NCBI GenBank assembly: GCA_038501625.1
Contig: JAZAYU010000052.1
Location: 3,687,955 to 3,751,954 of the forward strand
Reading direction: 5' to 3'
Length of the DNA stretch: 64,000 nt
Source of the DNA: Corbicula japonica
Lineage: Eukaryota > Mollusca > Bivalvia > Venerida > Cyrenidae
Position 1 is the stretch's first letter. Each line of letters starts with the position of its first letter. Below are positions 33,600 through 44,749 of the stretch, piece after piece. A model generated the notes under the pieces. It ran no database searches, was not told the origin of the DNA, and saw only the letters and a program-made list of their open reading frames with translations. The translations under genes were made by a program, and so were the position numbers.

Positions 33600-33935
33600 C
33601 TCGTTCCCTCGACCTACTTACTCGAAGGAACAAGAGAACCAGATACTAGACCTATGAGATACTCAGTCGAGTCGTGGCAACGAGATAATAAGTCGTGGGG
33701 ACGAGTTAATTAAGTACCGGGAACGAGATACTAACTCGATGGAACGAGATGCTTAGTCGTTGGAACGAGATACTAAGTCGTGGGAACGAGATACTTATAC
33801 GTAGAAACGAGACACTAACTCGAGGGAACGAGATAGTTAGCCAAATAAATGCTTGTTTTTTTTTTTCATGCATAACTCAAACATTCTGATTGGTTGGCTA
33901 ACTCGTTCCCACGACATAGTATCTTGATCCCACCG
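33600..33935. repeat. 21-bp tandem repeat (GGAACGAGATACTAAGTCGT) with fold-back flank
   Basis: About ten units of GGAACGAGATACTAAGTCGTG with substitutions run from 33640 to 33835. They are bracketed by inverted CTCGTTCCC words at 33601 and 33901. GAGATAGTTAGCCAA (33830-33844) is echoed inverted as TTGGCTAACTCGTTCCC (33893-33909), so the whole block can fold back. No gene. Confidence 0.75.
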
Positions 33936-34106
33936 GTTCCCATATTAACACAAAAGCTCAAATTGTCTTGGTGAAAAAAAACAACACCTTTACCCATCAA
34001 GTCGACAATCTTGCATTTAAAAGTGCACAAACACATTTGGCATTTTGGCATTTTCAAGCGAAAAACTATGGTTTCAAATATCATCGAATAAACCAGGATT
34101 TAAATT

Positions 34107-34480
34107 AGCAATAACACGGTAGCAGGAACGAAAGAATGGCATTCTTTATAAAAGTTCTGTTCAGCTTTTGATCCAGGTTTTTAATATAAAATCTTTATAA
34201 ATCTTCGAATCGGTATCGCTGTAAAAGAACATGCAAATACCTTAACGAATTCGACTTTATAAAAGATGAAAAAGAAACTTTGAAAGCCACCGAATACGAC
34301 AAAAGGTGAGAATATTGCAGGCTGTTCACGGACAGTAATGGAAATGCATATTATTGCCCACGCCGCCAAGCCCCGGGTTGAGCGTAACTCAATATTTACA
34401 CCAATAAACCGTATTATTTCGATCCATCCCAAACGATGGAATGCATATGACGGTAAACATTGAACCTTGAAGTTCAATGC
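34107..34480. repeat. Dispersed repeat family B, copy 1
   Basis: Shares CTTTGAAAGCC, GAATACGACAAA, GGCTGTTCACGG, AATGCATATTATTGCCCACG, CCCCGGGTTGAGCGTAACTC, AATATTTACACCAATAAACC and CATCCCAAACGATGG with 46048-46275, and in part with 40280-40455 and 46696-46835. The AGCAATAACACGGTAGCAGG part at the start is shared with 10821. The minus-strand ORF here is not a gene. Confidence 0.65.
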
Positions 34481-34703
34481 GTTATTTTCAAACAATTATT
34501 ATGAAACAAACTAAATGCTTCATTCGATATAAAAATAGATTTACATGTAGATGTTATCAACATTAAGAATACAATTGTCAATAAAAACCGATAAATGTTA
34601 TGGTTTGTTGAAAAGCACGAGATATATTAAATCAGGGTTGCTTTTTTCCATTAGCATATATATATAAATTGTAATTTTAATATGACGGTATGAAGAACAT
34701 TAC

Positions 34704-35101
34704 CTTTTATTGTACAGTTGGGTATCGGCGTCCATATTGTTTGGTTTGAACAGCGCATCATGTTGTCATCTTGTAAAGTGAACCCTTCTTGACAGTTAAC
34801 TATGACAACATCTTGATAATCAGTGCCATTTATGTGTATTATTCTGACATGATCTGGCACGACAGGTAAACCACAGGATATTGATACGACACTATTTGTA
34901 TCATTTGGCGGTGAGCCGCAGTCTCATTGGAATAACATTCCACTCTGCCACTTCCGATCATATAGAACCCTTGATTGCAGATAAATTCTATTGTGTCACC
35001 AACATCAGATGAGTTGTAACCATATATCATTGTTGCATTCGGTAGGGATGAAAAGGCCGGACAACGCTTTGTTTCACAGGATGGAACAGAACTGCATGCA
35101 C
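34704..35101 (-). pseudogene. Two-CCP exon with a one-base frameshift
   Basis: Acceptor CTACTTTCAG|GTGCATGC and donor ATAAAAG|GTAATG bound 398 bases, one short of the 399 needed for the phase-1/phase-1 form seen in the other CCP exons. Upstream of the break (35101 to about 34925) the frame encodes ACSSVPSCETKRCPAF, IEFICNQGFYMIGSGRVECY, SNET. Downstream, the next frame reads CGSPPNDTNSVVSISCGLPV, then VVIVNCQEGF, MMRCSNQTIWTPIPNC. The break falls where the first module's tryptophan should be. It may be a real inactivating deletion or a consensus error. Otherwise the exon looks intact. Confidence 0.75.
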
Positions 35102-35149
35102 CTGAAAGTAGACACGTTATAAGATAATCTCCGAATAACTTCATTTTTG

Positions 35150-35252
35150 ATGCTCAAACATTCGAGCTCAGTTATATCTCCAGGCTTCAGGTTTGATGCA
35201 TTTACAAGCATTCCATTTCTCGATAAAGGAGATATGTCGCATATCACAGGAT
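35150..35252 (-). pseudogene. Possible partial CCP module just upstream of the 35.1 kb exon
   Basis: On the minus strand, after ACCATATTAG|ATCCTG, the frame reads DPVICDISPLSRNGMLVNAS, then KPGDITELECLSIKNE. The start resembles NPVVCGTLVPPNNGHIIF of the neighbouring CCP modules: PV.C, NG and a second cysteine at about the right spacing. The second half with C3, Trp and C4 is not found before the next acceptor, and no good donor is visible. Most likely a decayed or truncated module. Confidence 0.35.
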
Positions 35253-36879
35253 CTAATATGGTTTAAAATTGTTATATGCCAAATATTCATATATTCTTCT
35301 ATAGAGATAGCACTTTCATAAACGAATATTTGTTAAATTTATTCTTGGTTGATCAATATTTCAAACTTTGAAATATATATCACTTCTTATTAACTTCTCA
35401 TATTCATTGATAAACGTTGCGCGAATGCCTACATAAAATCAAATCCTATACAATTGAAAGAAAAGTATAGTATTAAGTGTTATTTCGATTAAAATATCTC
35501 AGGTTAAAATTATAATTATAACTTAAAGGAATTTCTTAGGACTGCTTTTTTAATCGACAAACTATCAATATGTACCTATACAAGAGAACCAAGAATCAAA
35601 ATAAACTCTTTTGAAATTAACATTCAATGTCGAACAGTTTTAATTAAAAACGATACAAATTATTTTCATTTTTTAATATTTTTGTCTTCGCTATCGATGT
35701 TTTATCGATTATCCTTCACGTTGATGAACAGTATTCACCCAGAAACCTCAAACCTATATTGGAATTAGAATGTCACATTTTCGTCAAGTATTTGGATAAG
35801 TGTTGTTAAGAAGAATTTATTCTAATAAAATTAAATCACGTCTTCTTCTGACGTAAATGGTGAGGATGTGGAAATGCTAAATTGTCTGGATATGGCAAAT
35901 TATAAATGATGCATTGCAAGTTGAAAATAACATTCACAGCATCAGGTATCCAATCGTTTTAAACCCAAAGTCAAATACTATAATATAAAAGCAAATGCAC
36001 ACCTTGAATCTTTAGCGTGATGTTACATGTATAAACATTAAGACCCTTGACAAAGCGCGATAAATATTGTTAGTTTTATCACAACGTCATTACGGAGCCA
36101 CCTAGAAGAAGTTGCCCAACGTACTCAAACTCAAATGGCTGGCAAGAAAATCTGGCCAAAAGAGAAATGTGTGGCATCTTTCTGAAAGTAAAATTTGGAA
36201 GAAATTTGCATAATTGAACTGTCTTCAATTACTTAACTGCACGTCGTTGAAGAATAAAAATAAAAAACGTTTATGAAAGTTGAACAGTAACGCTTCCTCG
36301 GATATAAATGATATTATTACACTCAAGTATTTTGTTAAACCAACCACAGCTATAACATCAAACAATTGATGCTTCTTCTGGCATTTTCATTGTACTTATT
36401 TAAAAAAAGGTTATATATATACTTCTAGCTTAAACGTGTTAGTCAATAAATAATATGGAACATACATGTTGGTGACGAAATTTATACACAACACTTAGTC
36501 TAATATTTGTACAACTCGTTCATTGATTACGCATTGGATATTCTTCTCAATGATTTTCCAGTTGTCCGACTTTGTTTTCATTATGCATTTAGTATACATT
36601 GTATTATTTACCAATAATAAGGTCATAAACACCGGAAAAAAACCGGCCGGTCAAAATGCAGTTTGACAAGTTTTGTTTATTGGTCTTACTTATTAATCTC
36701 TATTTATTGCAAACTATTTTAACCATATTTTAATAAGCAATAAAATTATGTACAATTTTTATCGGTCTAGCATTATGCAAAGCTAGAAACAAAACGTAAG
36801 TTTAGATAGTCGTTTGTCGTTTTTATAAGCAATAGCGATACTAGCAATAAAAACAAAAACAACAGCCATTTTAAGACTC
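35253..36879. other. Noncoding sequence, probable intron
   Basis: AT-rich, with no supported exon on either strand. If the gene model is right this is part of the first intron, between the membrane-anchor exon and the first CCP exon. Confidence 0.4.
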
Positions 36880-37215
36880 GGGGAAAACTATTGTATGCTA
36901 GATTGTCAATAGACTTGTCATAGGCCTTTAGTTTCAATTGAGGAAAAGGCCTTGTGACGTAAAAATCAGAAAATCAGTTGCATGTTCAAGCTTTTCTTGA
37001 AAGAAGATGACAGGCTAGTGAGAACCAAATTATGCGAAGTTGAATTGTGAATTGGTCCTCGGAATGTTTGGTCACTGACACTGAGCTTAGCGTATGCCAA
37101 TACCATAATAAAATTTGGTATCAGAGATTTTTGTCACTGGTCATGTTCGGCATAAAGTCATGTGAGCACATTGCGTTCAAAGATACAAGGAGTAGATGAA
37201 AACTGAACACGAGGT
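36880..37215 (+). repeat. Dispersed repeat, inverted partner of 3850-4170
   Basis: See the entry at 3850. Shared words here include ACTGAGCTTAGCGTA near 37080, TTGTCACTGGTCATGTTCG near 37131 and CTGAACACGAGGTA near 37204. Confidence 0.6.
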
Positions 37216-37370
37216 ACATGTTTAAGCATTTTTTATGATTTTTTTTAAATATCCCAACAGCAAAGATCAATCTACACAGATGGAACCAAGCAGATATAAT
37301 GACTAGTTTCAGGATCCTTGGTCCAAAAAACATTCAATTCAGGTGTGGCAGTATTAAAATGAGAAGTCTT

Positions 37371-37440
37371 GACCAGGACTCGAACCTCGAATCTAGACCA
37401 ACCATGCTGCAGGTGCTACCCATTGAACTATACCACGGTA
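37371..37440 (-). tRNA. tRNA-like sequence (pseudogene or SINE head)
   Basis: On the minus strand it has an A box (TATAGTTCAATGGGTAGC) and a perfect B box (GGTTCGAGTCC). The T arm (CGAGG-TTCGAGT-CCTGG) pairs at 4 of 5 positions, and the ends pair only partly (ACCGTGG against CCTGGTC). The anticodon arm is not convincing. A degenerate tRNA or the head of a tRNA-derived SINE is more likely than a working tRNA gene. Confidence 0.5.
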
Positions 37441-38719
37441 GTCTGATTTAACTTCTACCACAGTCCTCCTCTCTTATAGAAGACATTTCCAATTTAATAA
37501 GCAAATGTCCGCAATGGACTTCCAAGGTTCAGTTCGACTTCTGCATGCATTGCTTCCATTCAAAAGAGGTTAGACAGTTGACCACGCCAATGTAGCACCA
37601 ATCAGGATTCATACCTCGGGCTCACTGTGCAAACACTCTACCAAATGAGTTACCAAATGCTGCTAGATGATTCATATCATATAAAAAAGTCAATGAGAAA
37701 CTGTAAATTGTTATTTATTCTGCCTCTTTTATAATAGTTTAGCTTTTTGACACTTTCATGACATGAATTGTATGCATTTGTTGTAAGATTTAACTACTAA
37801 TACAGCGCTCCAGCATATGTATCATGTATATCTGATATCATCAAGATTGTAATTATTAACTGCTTAAATAACTATTCAGTTTTGACTGAAAGTTCAGGTT
37901 TTTTAGAAATAGCCAACAAATTGCTTTAAGTAACTACCGATGGTTAGCCTATCCTTTTTAATAGATGGTAATATGATATTTTTAATTAAAGTCAAGTCCA
38001 CATAATTATCTGTTGTCACCAAAAAAAAAGTAGGCCAGAAAACAGTAGCATATTTACCATGAACAGCATCCTATTTTTTTCATATTCATTTGGAAATTTT
38101 AAATGTTAGACTACTATAACTTTATTTTCCGTCATGGGCACAGTTCAATATGATTTTATAATCAAAATATTAATATGTGTTCTCTATATAGTTTAATCAA
38201 ATACACTATTGACAAGCTGTCTGTGTTTGTTTTATGTTTGCACTTTTGTTAATGTGCATGCAGCACTAAATTTATTCTGCATCATAAAGTTGTGTTTTAG
38301 AAAATAAAAACAAATCAAAGCTTTTTATACATGCGAAAATCTGAATACGATGGGATTATCTCCTAAGCTGGGCTTTTACCCTAAAACCTGGAAGTTTCGC
38401 TGAAACTAAATAAAATGACTCTTCTTTTGTATTAATAGCAATTATTACAGTAGAGATGTTCACATTTTTAAATATAAGATACATAGATACATTCATAAAG
38501 ATAAAGGATTTACGTTTTTTTTATAGTTTTGCTTACATTTCTGCTATTGAATATATAAAATTCTTATGATGCCAACTGGAATGAGCTTAAGTATCTGAAA
38601 TTCACAATTCTAGTCTATAACTCACATGTTAAAATACACAGCAGAGGTCAAAGAATGTTTACAGATAATGACATTTTATATGCAATCATTTATTGCCAAT
38701 GAATGTGTTTCCAGTGCCC
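37441..38719. other. Noncoding sequence, nothing supported
   Basis: No exon or RNA gene recognised. Poly-T and poly-A runs and short ORFs only. Confidence 0.4.
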
Positions 38720-38843
38720 AAGGTTATAAAACTGAGCATGGAAACCAGTCTCAAATCTCAAGCATCTGATTGGCTGAAATGGCGATCAACCAATCAGATG
38801 CTTGAGATTTGAGACTGGTTTCCATGCTCAGTTTTATAACCTT
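38720..38843. repeat. Perfect 54-bp inverted repeat with a 16-base loop
   Basis: Left arm 38720-38773 begins AAGGTTATAAAACTGAGC and right arm 38790-38843 ends GCTCAGTTTTATAACCTT; I found the arms identical at all 54 positions. The loop is CTGAAATGGCGATCAA. A degenerate copy lies at 40811-40915. The perfect match suggests a young fold-back element or active homogenisation of the arms. Confidence 0.92.
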
Positions 38844-40279
38844 CAGGCCAGGTTCAGATGTGTTTTATAATAATATAAGTTCTTATAACAATGCCTTATA
38901 ATTATACATTTAAAAAATGAACCAACACCATTTGATGCATGATTTAACTGGCAACTGCAATTCATTTGGCAATAAAAATAAATTTAAAGAAGCATTTTCA
39001 AATCATTTACTCAAATATGAAAGGGGTGTTACAGTTGAATATTCAGAATATATGTTAAATTGATTGAGATTATTTCAACTATTTTGGCCCGATATCAGAA
39101 ATATTATTCAACTTAAAAGACTAACTTTGTCTTGCATAATTTTATTATTCAAACAACATGGCTCAAATATGTACCATATTGAGACAATATATGGCACAAA
39201 GCATCTAAAGCTACGACATAGTCATGCCTAGAGATAAATGACTTTGCACGAATTTTAAATGACTTTGCACAAGTCATATATTCCCCAAAAGATGTAAATG
39301 ATGTAAAACGCAACATACATATAAGTCTCAATGTGATGTGAAATTATATAGCCTCTATGTATGGATGAAGTGACAGCGACTAGCGTTGCAGTTTCGACAA
39401 CGCGACAGATTGAGGTAGTAGGATCATCGGGTAGTAGCATAAATTCCAGTTTTCATCTTTTGAACCTTTTAACTTCTATTTCCTTGACTTTCCTACTAGT
39501 AAATGCGATAACGTCAGGTTTTGTGTATGCGACACAATTTTACAAGTTTCAAGTTCGAAATTAGACCAACACTTTGACACACTGTTATGGAAAAGCAACG
39601 AAAAGATCATTTCGCCTCAGGGAGTATTTATTTTAACAAATATAATATTATTTATTATCCCAAACAGAAGGCTTGCAAGAGGTCAAAATATTCGTTCCAG
39701 ATATGCAAAGTATTTAATCGTCCGCAGCATAACCTTGTTATTGGTAACGCTAATCGCTTTATATACATGTAACAAAACCAAGTTTCGACAAAAAAAGTTG
39801 TTTAACAAAATATTGAAATATTAAAACAATGACTTTAACGAGACCACTTCCGGTTAGGTAGTTCTTGGATTGCGCTTAAGAAATTTGAGAAAAAGTCTAA
39901 AGCCAGAACCTTATTAAATTCATAGCGATGTGTCTAATTATAGCATTGTCAGATTTTTTTGTCAAAGTATAACTAACGTATACATCCTCAAAAATCGTAG
40001 CTCACATGACGGCGATCTGTACTTTTATGTATGCACATTTTTTGTGAACTCAAAGACACGAAACTTACAGCGTTCTACGGTCCAACATAGAAGGCATCTG
40101 TTTGCCCTAAGTAAGAAAATAGAGAGCAGAACAAAACTCGGTATGAGTTTCGGCCTGTGTAATACGAGAACATGCGAACAGCACACGTGTTAAACAATAA
40201 ATTAATGGTTAGTTGGTTGAACAAGATTTATTGAAACGGTTAGCTTACAGACTGGCCTACAAATGACTAAAAACTTTAA
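38844..40279. other. Noncoding sequence with unsupported ORFs
   Basis: Overlapping opposite-strand ORFs at 39255-39564 have somewhat higher GC than their surroundings but no domain and no splice sites I trust. Nothing else recognised. Confidence 0.35.
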
Positions 40280-40455
40280 ACTTGAAAAGAGAACTTTGAA
40301 AGCTAACAAATATGAAAAATATGATACCACTGCAGGCTCAGTTTGACTTAAATGGACGGAAATGAAAATGCATTTTGTTGCCCACGTGGACTAGCCCGGG
40401 GTTGAGTGCAACTTAGTAGTTACACAAGTAAACAGACGAAACAGTTTTGTACGTA
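40280..40455 (+). repeat. Dispersed repeat family B, copy 2
   Basis: Shares AGAACTTTGAAAGC, GCAGGCTCA, GAAATGAAAATGCATTTTGT, TGCCCACG and GCCCGGGGTTGAG with the copies at 34107 and 46048. More diverged than those two. Confidence 0.55.
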
Positions 40456-40509
40456 GTGACAAAAGGCATAATTTATGCCATACGACCACCAAAGATTGTA
40501 ATACAAAAC

Positions 40510-40605
40510 GTTCTTAATCGCCGGAATTCCAGGGCTAGGCGCTGTCGCCGTGACGGTGATGTTTCGCTCCCAGCTAGATGCACTATCATTTTTAATAGCA
40601 TTCTG
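40510..40605 (+). repeat. tRNA-derived SINE fragment
   Basis: Shares GGCTAGGCGCTGTCGCCGTG, ACGGTG and GCTCCCAGCTAGATGCACTATCATTT with the tandem units at 63463-63970 and, inverted, with 49247-49330. The A-box half is degraded here. Confidence 0.6.
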
Positions 40606-40810
40606 CTTTAGAATTGATGCTTACTACTCACAACCCTGACATAGCAGAATAAAATAATATAAAGTGTATCATGAACACATGTATTCGATGGCAAAATATG
40701 ATCATAGTTAAACAAATGAACAATTTAATGAAGTAAAACAATAATAAACATGCGCTCACATTTGTCACAGAAAAGGTAAAAAAAGTAAGTAGACCAACTA
40801 AAATTAGTGC

Positions 40811-40915
40811 CTAAGGTTATAAAACTAAGATTGGAAACCAGTTGCCATTTTGGCCAATCAGATTCTTGAGATTTGAGACTGGTTTCCATTCCCCGTTTTA
40901 AAATCTTCAGCATAG
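40811..40915. repeat. Degenerate copy of the 38.7 kb fold-back
   Basis: Begins AAGGTTATAAAACTAAGATT and includes GGAAACCAGT, GGCCAATCAGATTC, TTGAGATTTGAGACTGGTTT and CCGTTTTAAAATCTTC. The left arm has lost about 15 bases. Confidence 0.7.
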
Positions 40916-41709
40916 TAACAAAATTCAACATACAGTGTGGTTAAAGGAATTTTTCAACGTTTGAACATAGTGAATAAGTTGGAAAATGATTTCCCCTGAT
41001 TGGTCTGCCTCTTTTTGTTTTTTGGTCATGTGACCAGTTGTTACTTCCTTTGGTCCGTTTAAGGTATTGTCATTCAGCGTTAGACACTTTAATTGTACAG
41101 TTTAATTATGAGGCATTAGTGTAAGAAGAACAACACACTATTATGTACGAGCCATGGGAATGTTACCTTCCGATTGCACGATGTTAGAATGATTCATTTT
41201 TGTTCTGTGTATGTATTGAAAGCTAGATGATTGAAATGTATGCAGCTATGTCCAAACGCTCCTACACATACTGATAAACTATTATTTGAGTGTGTGCTAA
41301 TTTGTTGTAGTAAATTAGTGACGGTGAGGTCAAAGGAAATTTTACAGCTAATTCCGTTACGATTGTTTTACCAAATTACTAACAATATAACAATTTGTTA
41401 AAAACAACTCGCATTGCAAAGTGTATATCTGTAGAGAAGACTTAGCAGCGTCTGAACATACTAAACAATCATGTTTGTTTGTGAAACTAAAGAATTTGTT
41501 TTCATAAACCAATAAGCGCATTTATCAGAGAATATTTATTAATTTGTTATCGCATAACTTGCAAAATTTGGTTACGGCTATAAAGGAAATAGAAACAATA
41601 TATAGGTAATGTTTAAGTTCACAACCCGATTACATTCATAATTATAAATAAAACGCTTTTTTAAATCCTGCACATTGTTTTACTTAAGATGTAAGGTAAA
41701 TAATAATAC
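40916..41709. other. Noncoding sequence below the membrane-anchor exon
   Basis: AT-rich with no supported feature. It would be the start of the first intron in the gene model. Confidence 0.4.
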
Positions 41710-41986
41710 CGGTTTCACTGTTTGATGACAGCTTCACTCCAAGAAGTGCTCCAAGGGTAGCAGCCACTGCGACAATGCAAAATGTCAAAGCCAAAACCAT
41801 TCTAAAGCATGTTTTCACATTCCAAAGCCGTCCACATATTTGGTTTGGTTTGGTAGCAGTATCATTAGGTTTCTCGGTAGATTTCCACGCAGATATTGGC
41901 GCTGAATCTTTTTTACTATTAAATGGTGTGTTTATTTTTCCTAATTTTCCTGAATTGCCCAGCTCATGTAAATGCTTAACGGGCAT
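41710..41986 (-). CDS. Probable first coding exon: type II membrane anchor of the CCP gene
   Basis: The ATG at 41986 (context AAAGATGC) opens 92 codons plus one base, ending at donor GAAACCG|GTATTA, phase 1. An in-frame stop lies 18 codons upstream, so this is probably the true start. Residues 1-60 are polar, with many lysines, serines and asparagines (LGNSGKLGKINTPFNSKKD, STEKPNDTATKPNQ), and there is no signal peptide. Residues 63-82 (MVLALTFCIVAVAATLGALL) form a single membrane span. The short outside part ends SSNSET. The phase-1 donor fits the CCP exons downstream on the same strand (next acceptor at 35101). A type II protein with an intracellular N-terminus and extracellular CCP modules is inferred. 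Confidence 0.6.
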
Positions 41987-42214
41987 CTTTGGGTCGTTTT
42001 CGTTTTTATCTGTTTGTGTAGATATTACAACCAGTCAAAGATACTCTCGTTTTTTTACAAAGGCAAAGAAGAAATTGTTACATCGCACGCTTCAACCAGG
42101 TGAATAAATGTTAAGCTCTGTAAAAAAATCTATTGATACTATGTTAACCGTGGTTAAAGTGACCTATCAACCGTTTTGATACCCTTTATATACAGGGTGG
42201 CTACACACGTGATG

Positions 42215-42370
42215 CTTTTTATCGACATTTAACCTCCAATATCAGTCAGCTGTCGTTTTCTCTATTATTCAAATACATTTCAAACAACATTAATTGTGTG
42301 TTTGAATATTAAAGAAAACACAAGCTGACTGATAAAGGAGGTTAAAGGTTAAATGTCGATGAAAATCCTT
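42215..42370. repeat. Fold-back element with ~70-bp imperfect arms
   Basis: TATCGACATTTAACCTCC, TATCAGTCAGCTG and TTTTCTCTATTATTCAAATA on the left are answered in inverse order by GTTTGAATATTAAAGAAAAC, AGCTGACTGATAAAGGAGG and AAATGTCGATG on the right. The right arm carries an 8-base duplication (GGTTAAAGGTTAAA). Confidence 0.7.
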
Positions 42371-42735
42371 GTTAACGGGAGTATGGTGGTCTTAATGTGA
42401 ACAAAATCGGACCAGAAATAATTACTGTGAAATGAGAACAAATGCACCTGAAGCGAATGATATTTCTGATACAAAAAGTTGAAATATGCATCTCAGGAAT
42501 AGCCACATTACAAACAACAGCCTTGAAGATGCGTAAACAACGTAGTTTTTTAATAGTTTCGAGCTTCTATGCCACTTTCAACTTTACTTGTATTGTTCCC
42601 ACAAAAATGTCTTTTATGTCTTTTATGCTTTTACGAAAGATTTAACTGATTAACAATGAAATTATTTATAACATTATTAATATATACATATTTTATGGGA
42701 TGGAGATAAATTATAACAGGTTACTGTCTTTTTAT

Positions 42736-42785
42736 ATGGTCGTAGAAAAGGCGAAGCTTTGCCGAGCCCTTTCAGACCATATCGG
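42736..42785. repeat. Short stem-loop
   Basis: TATATGGTC pairs with GACCATATC, and GAAAAGGC and GGCGAAGCTTTGCC strengthen the inner stem. No poly-U follows, so it does not look like a terminator. Confidence 0.5.
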
Positions 42786-42804
42786 GAGTTTTGAATCGGA
42801 GAAA

Positions 42805-43375
42805 ATATAAACCAGTTTAGTCAATTGATAGCCTAAATACGATTTTATTTGGAATATTCATGGGTGTCATGTAAACACTTTCGTACAATACACAGTTTAA
42901 AACGACAAAGCAGTTAAGATTTCTAGTTCCTTTGATACAGATTGCTAATTTCAAGTCCTGGAACACAAATGGTATTTGGGTCATGTACCACTCGCCTAAC
43001 AAGGGGGTGCCACGGATCCAATTCTCCGGAGAACACTTTTTGAAAGTAAATTTACGTAAAATTTGGTAGATTTCGCTCTTGCAACAAGTTGTTATTATAT
43101 ATATTTGTCATATTTTAAGGACATTTATTCATCTTGAGTTCTAACTCTACATGAGGTATTTTATTGATACTAAATAAATGTAGATGAAGATTTAATGTAA
43201 GACATTGCTTCTTTAATCGACGTATTATAATCAGACGAAATTGTTGGAACAGTTTCAAACTTTTTTGAACAGATATCGACACTTTCACTGAATTTATGGA
43301 GTTTCCATGACTCGGTCGCTTCATCCCTAGTCCATAATAGGAAGGCGGGGATGGTTCGTCAACAATATTAAGCTT
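42805..43375 (+). repeat. Dispersed ~570-bp repeat, copy 1
   Basis: Aligns with 47505-48075 in the same orientation. Shared words: GGAATATTC(A/T)TGGGTGTCA, ACAATACACAGT, TTTCTAGTTCCTTTGATAC, CTAATTTCAAGT, ACGTAAAA, TTGGTAGATTTCGCTCTTG, GACATTTATTCATCTTGA, TTCTAACTCTACATGAGG and GGTTCGTCAACA. The tRNA-like part seen in copy 2 is badly diverged here (CCACTCGCCTAACAAGG, then ATCCAATTCTCC). Confidence 0.7.
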
Positions 43376-44639
43376 ACTTTTCTATTGAGTCGAATGAAAA
43401 CGACACACAACACTGCTATTGACATTTCAATTTTTTTTATTGGTGACCCATTTACCTATCTTTCAATGATATTCAAATGTAGTGCCGTGATTTTAAATAA
43501 TTAAATTCGGATAAACATGGAATAACAAACCACACTATACAATATAACTGCTATAATCTAAAATGTGGATCGTTTCTTCAAGGTAGATCTTTATATCCCA
43601 AACGTTTTTGTTCATCGTTTTAAATATGAAATATTCCTCCCGTTAACCGACAAAATCACACAGTTTCTTTGTATAATATATAGTTTTTACTTTGATATTC
43701 AAAGAAAAATGAAATGTTGTTTTGGTAATTTTAAAGGTCATTGATCTATGACAATCCTCTTCATTCAGCATAACGAAAGAACAGTACAGGAGAAGGGAAT
43801 GGTCAAATACCAAATGCACAAGTATGTTTTAGTAGCTGACAACAAAGAATGCATTAAAAACGTACCTATCTCCGTTTACTTTCTAATATCTCGATGGCTG
43901 TTTCGAATTTATCCCATACACAAAATGAAATAATGCATCGCATATCAAGCAAAGCCAAAATGTGTAACTGACATATTTGAGGGAATGACCGACAAATAGA
44001 TTCTCTAAAGGTGGTCTCTCGGATGAACTCTCTGTTATATCGCGTTGATTATTTAAACCTTTATTATCACAGTATTACATGTTTGCACTTTTTCAAAGCA
44101 ATTAAATTTAAAATATGAGATAAAATCTTTCGAGCATATCAATCCATGAACATAAATAAGTTTTGTCTTCTTCTTCAAATTACAAACAACCCCCACCAAA
44201 CCAAAAACATAGATTGAAAATTTTAAACCTTAACAGTGCATAATAAAACTACTTTTCTCTTTCGCTTCTTCTCGGTTGTGTGGAAAGTCTGCGTCTACTG
44301 AATTTGGCAATTCCTGATATGCATGTTTCACTTTTTTTGTTTAAACAGCAGCTCAATGGTAAGCGTGGTTTTACGGTAAGGTCATACGTAAGTTAGTAAG
44401 GAACACATGCCAGACGTCGATTCTGCAGCACTGGTAAAAGTAAAGACTGTGTCGGATGGTCATCTGATTCAATAACACGTGTATCTTGAGGTGAACAAGA
44501 CTGCTTGTGTAAATTTACTGATAAACCTTTACTAACATTTATTTTGATGCAGATATAATGGTATTTCATTTAAAATATTCCTTTCCGAATCAAGAAGTAA
44601 ATGCTTTACTGTTTACGTTGAGTAAATAATTATTCATGG
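43376..44639. other. Noncoding sequence, nothing supported
   Basis: Short ORFs (for example 43748-43933) have no domain or splice support. Confidence 0.4.
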
Positions 44640-44749
44640 TAACGTTGTGCAATGGCGGTATACCTTCTTCTTATTCAATGGTACTTTTACCATTTTTTGC
44701 TATAAGGTAACGGTATTCTCTTCAAGGCGCGATGTTAAAAACAATAAAA

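Noticed and set aside
37371..37440. Functional tRNA gene
   Set aside because: A and B boxes are good, but acceptor and anticodon arms do not pair convincingly.
39255..39564. Overlapping ORFs on both strands with somewhat higher GC
   Set aside because: Neither peptide shows a domain and no splice sites fit; not enough to call an exon.
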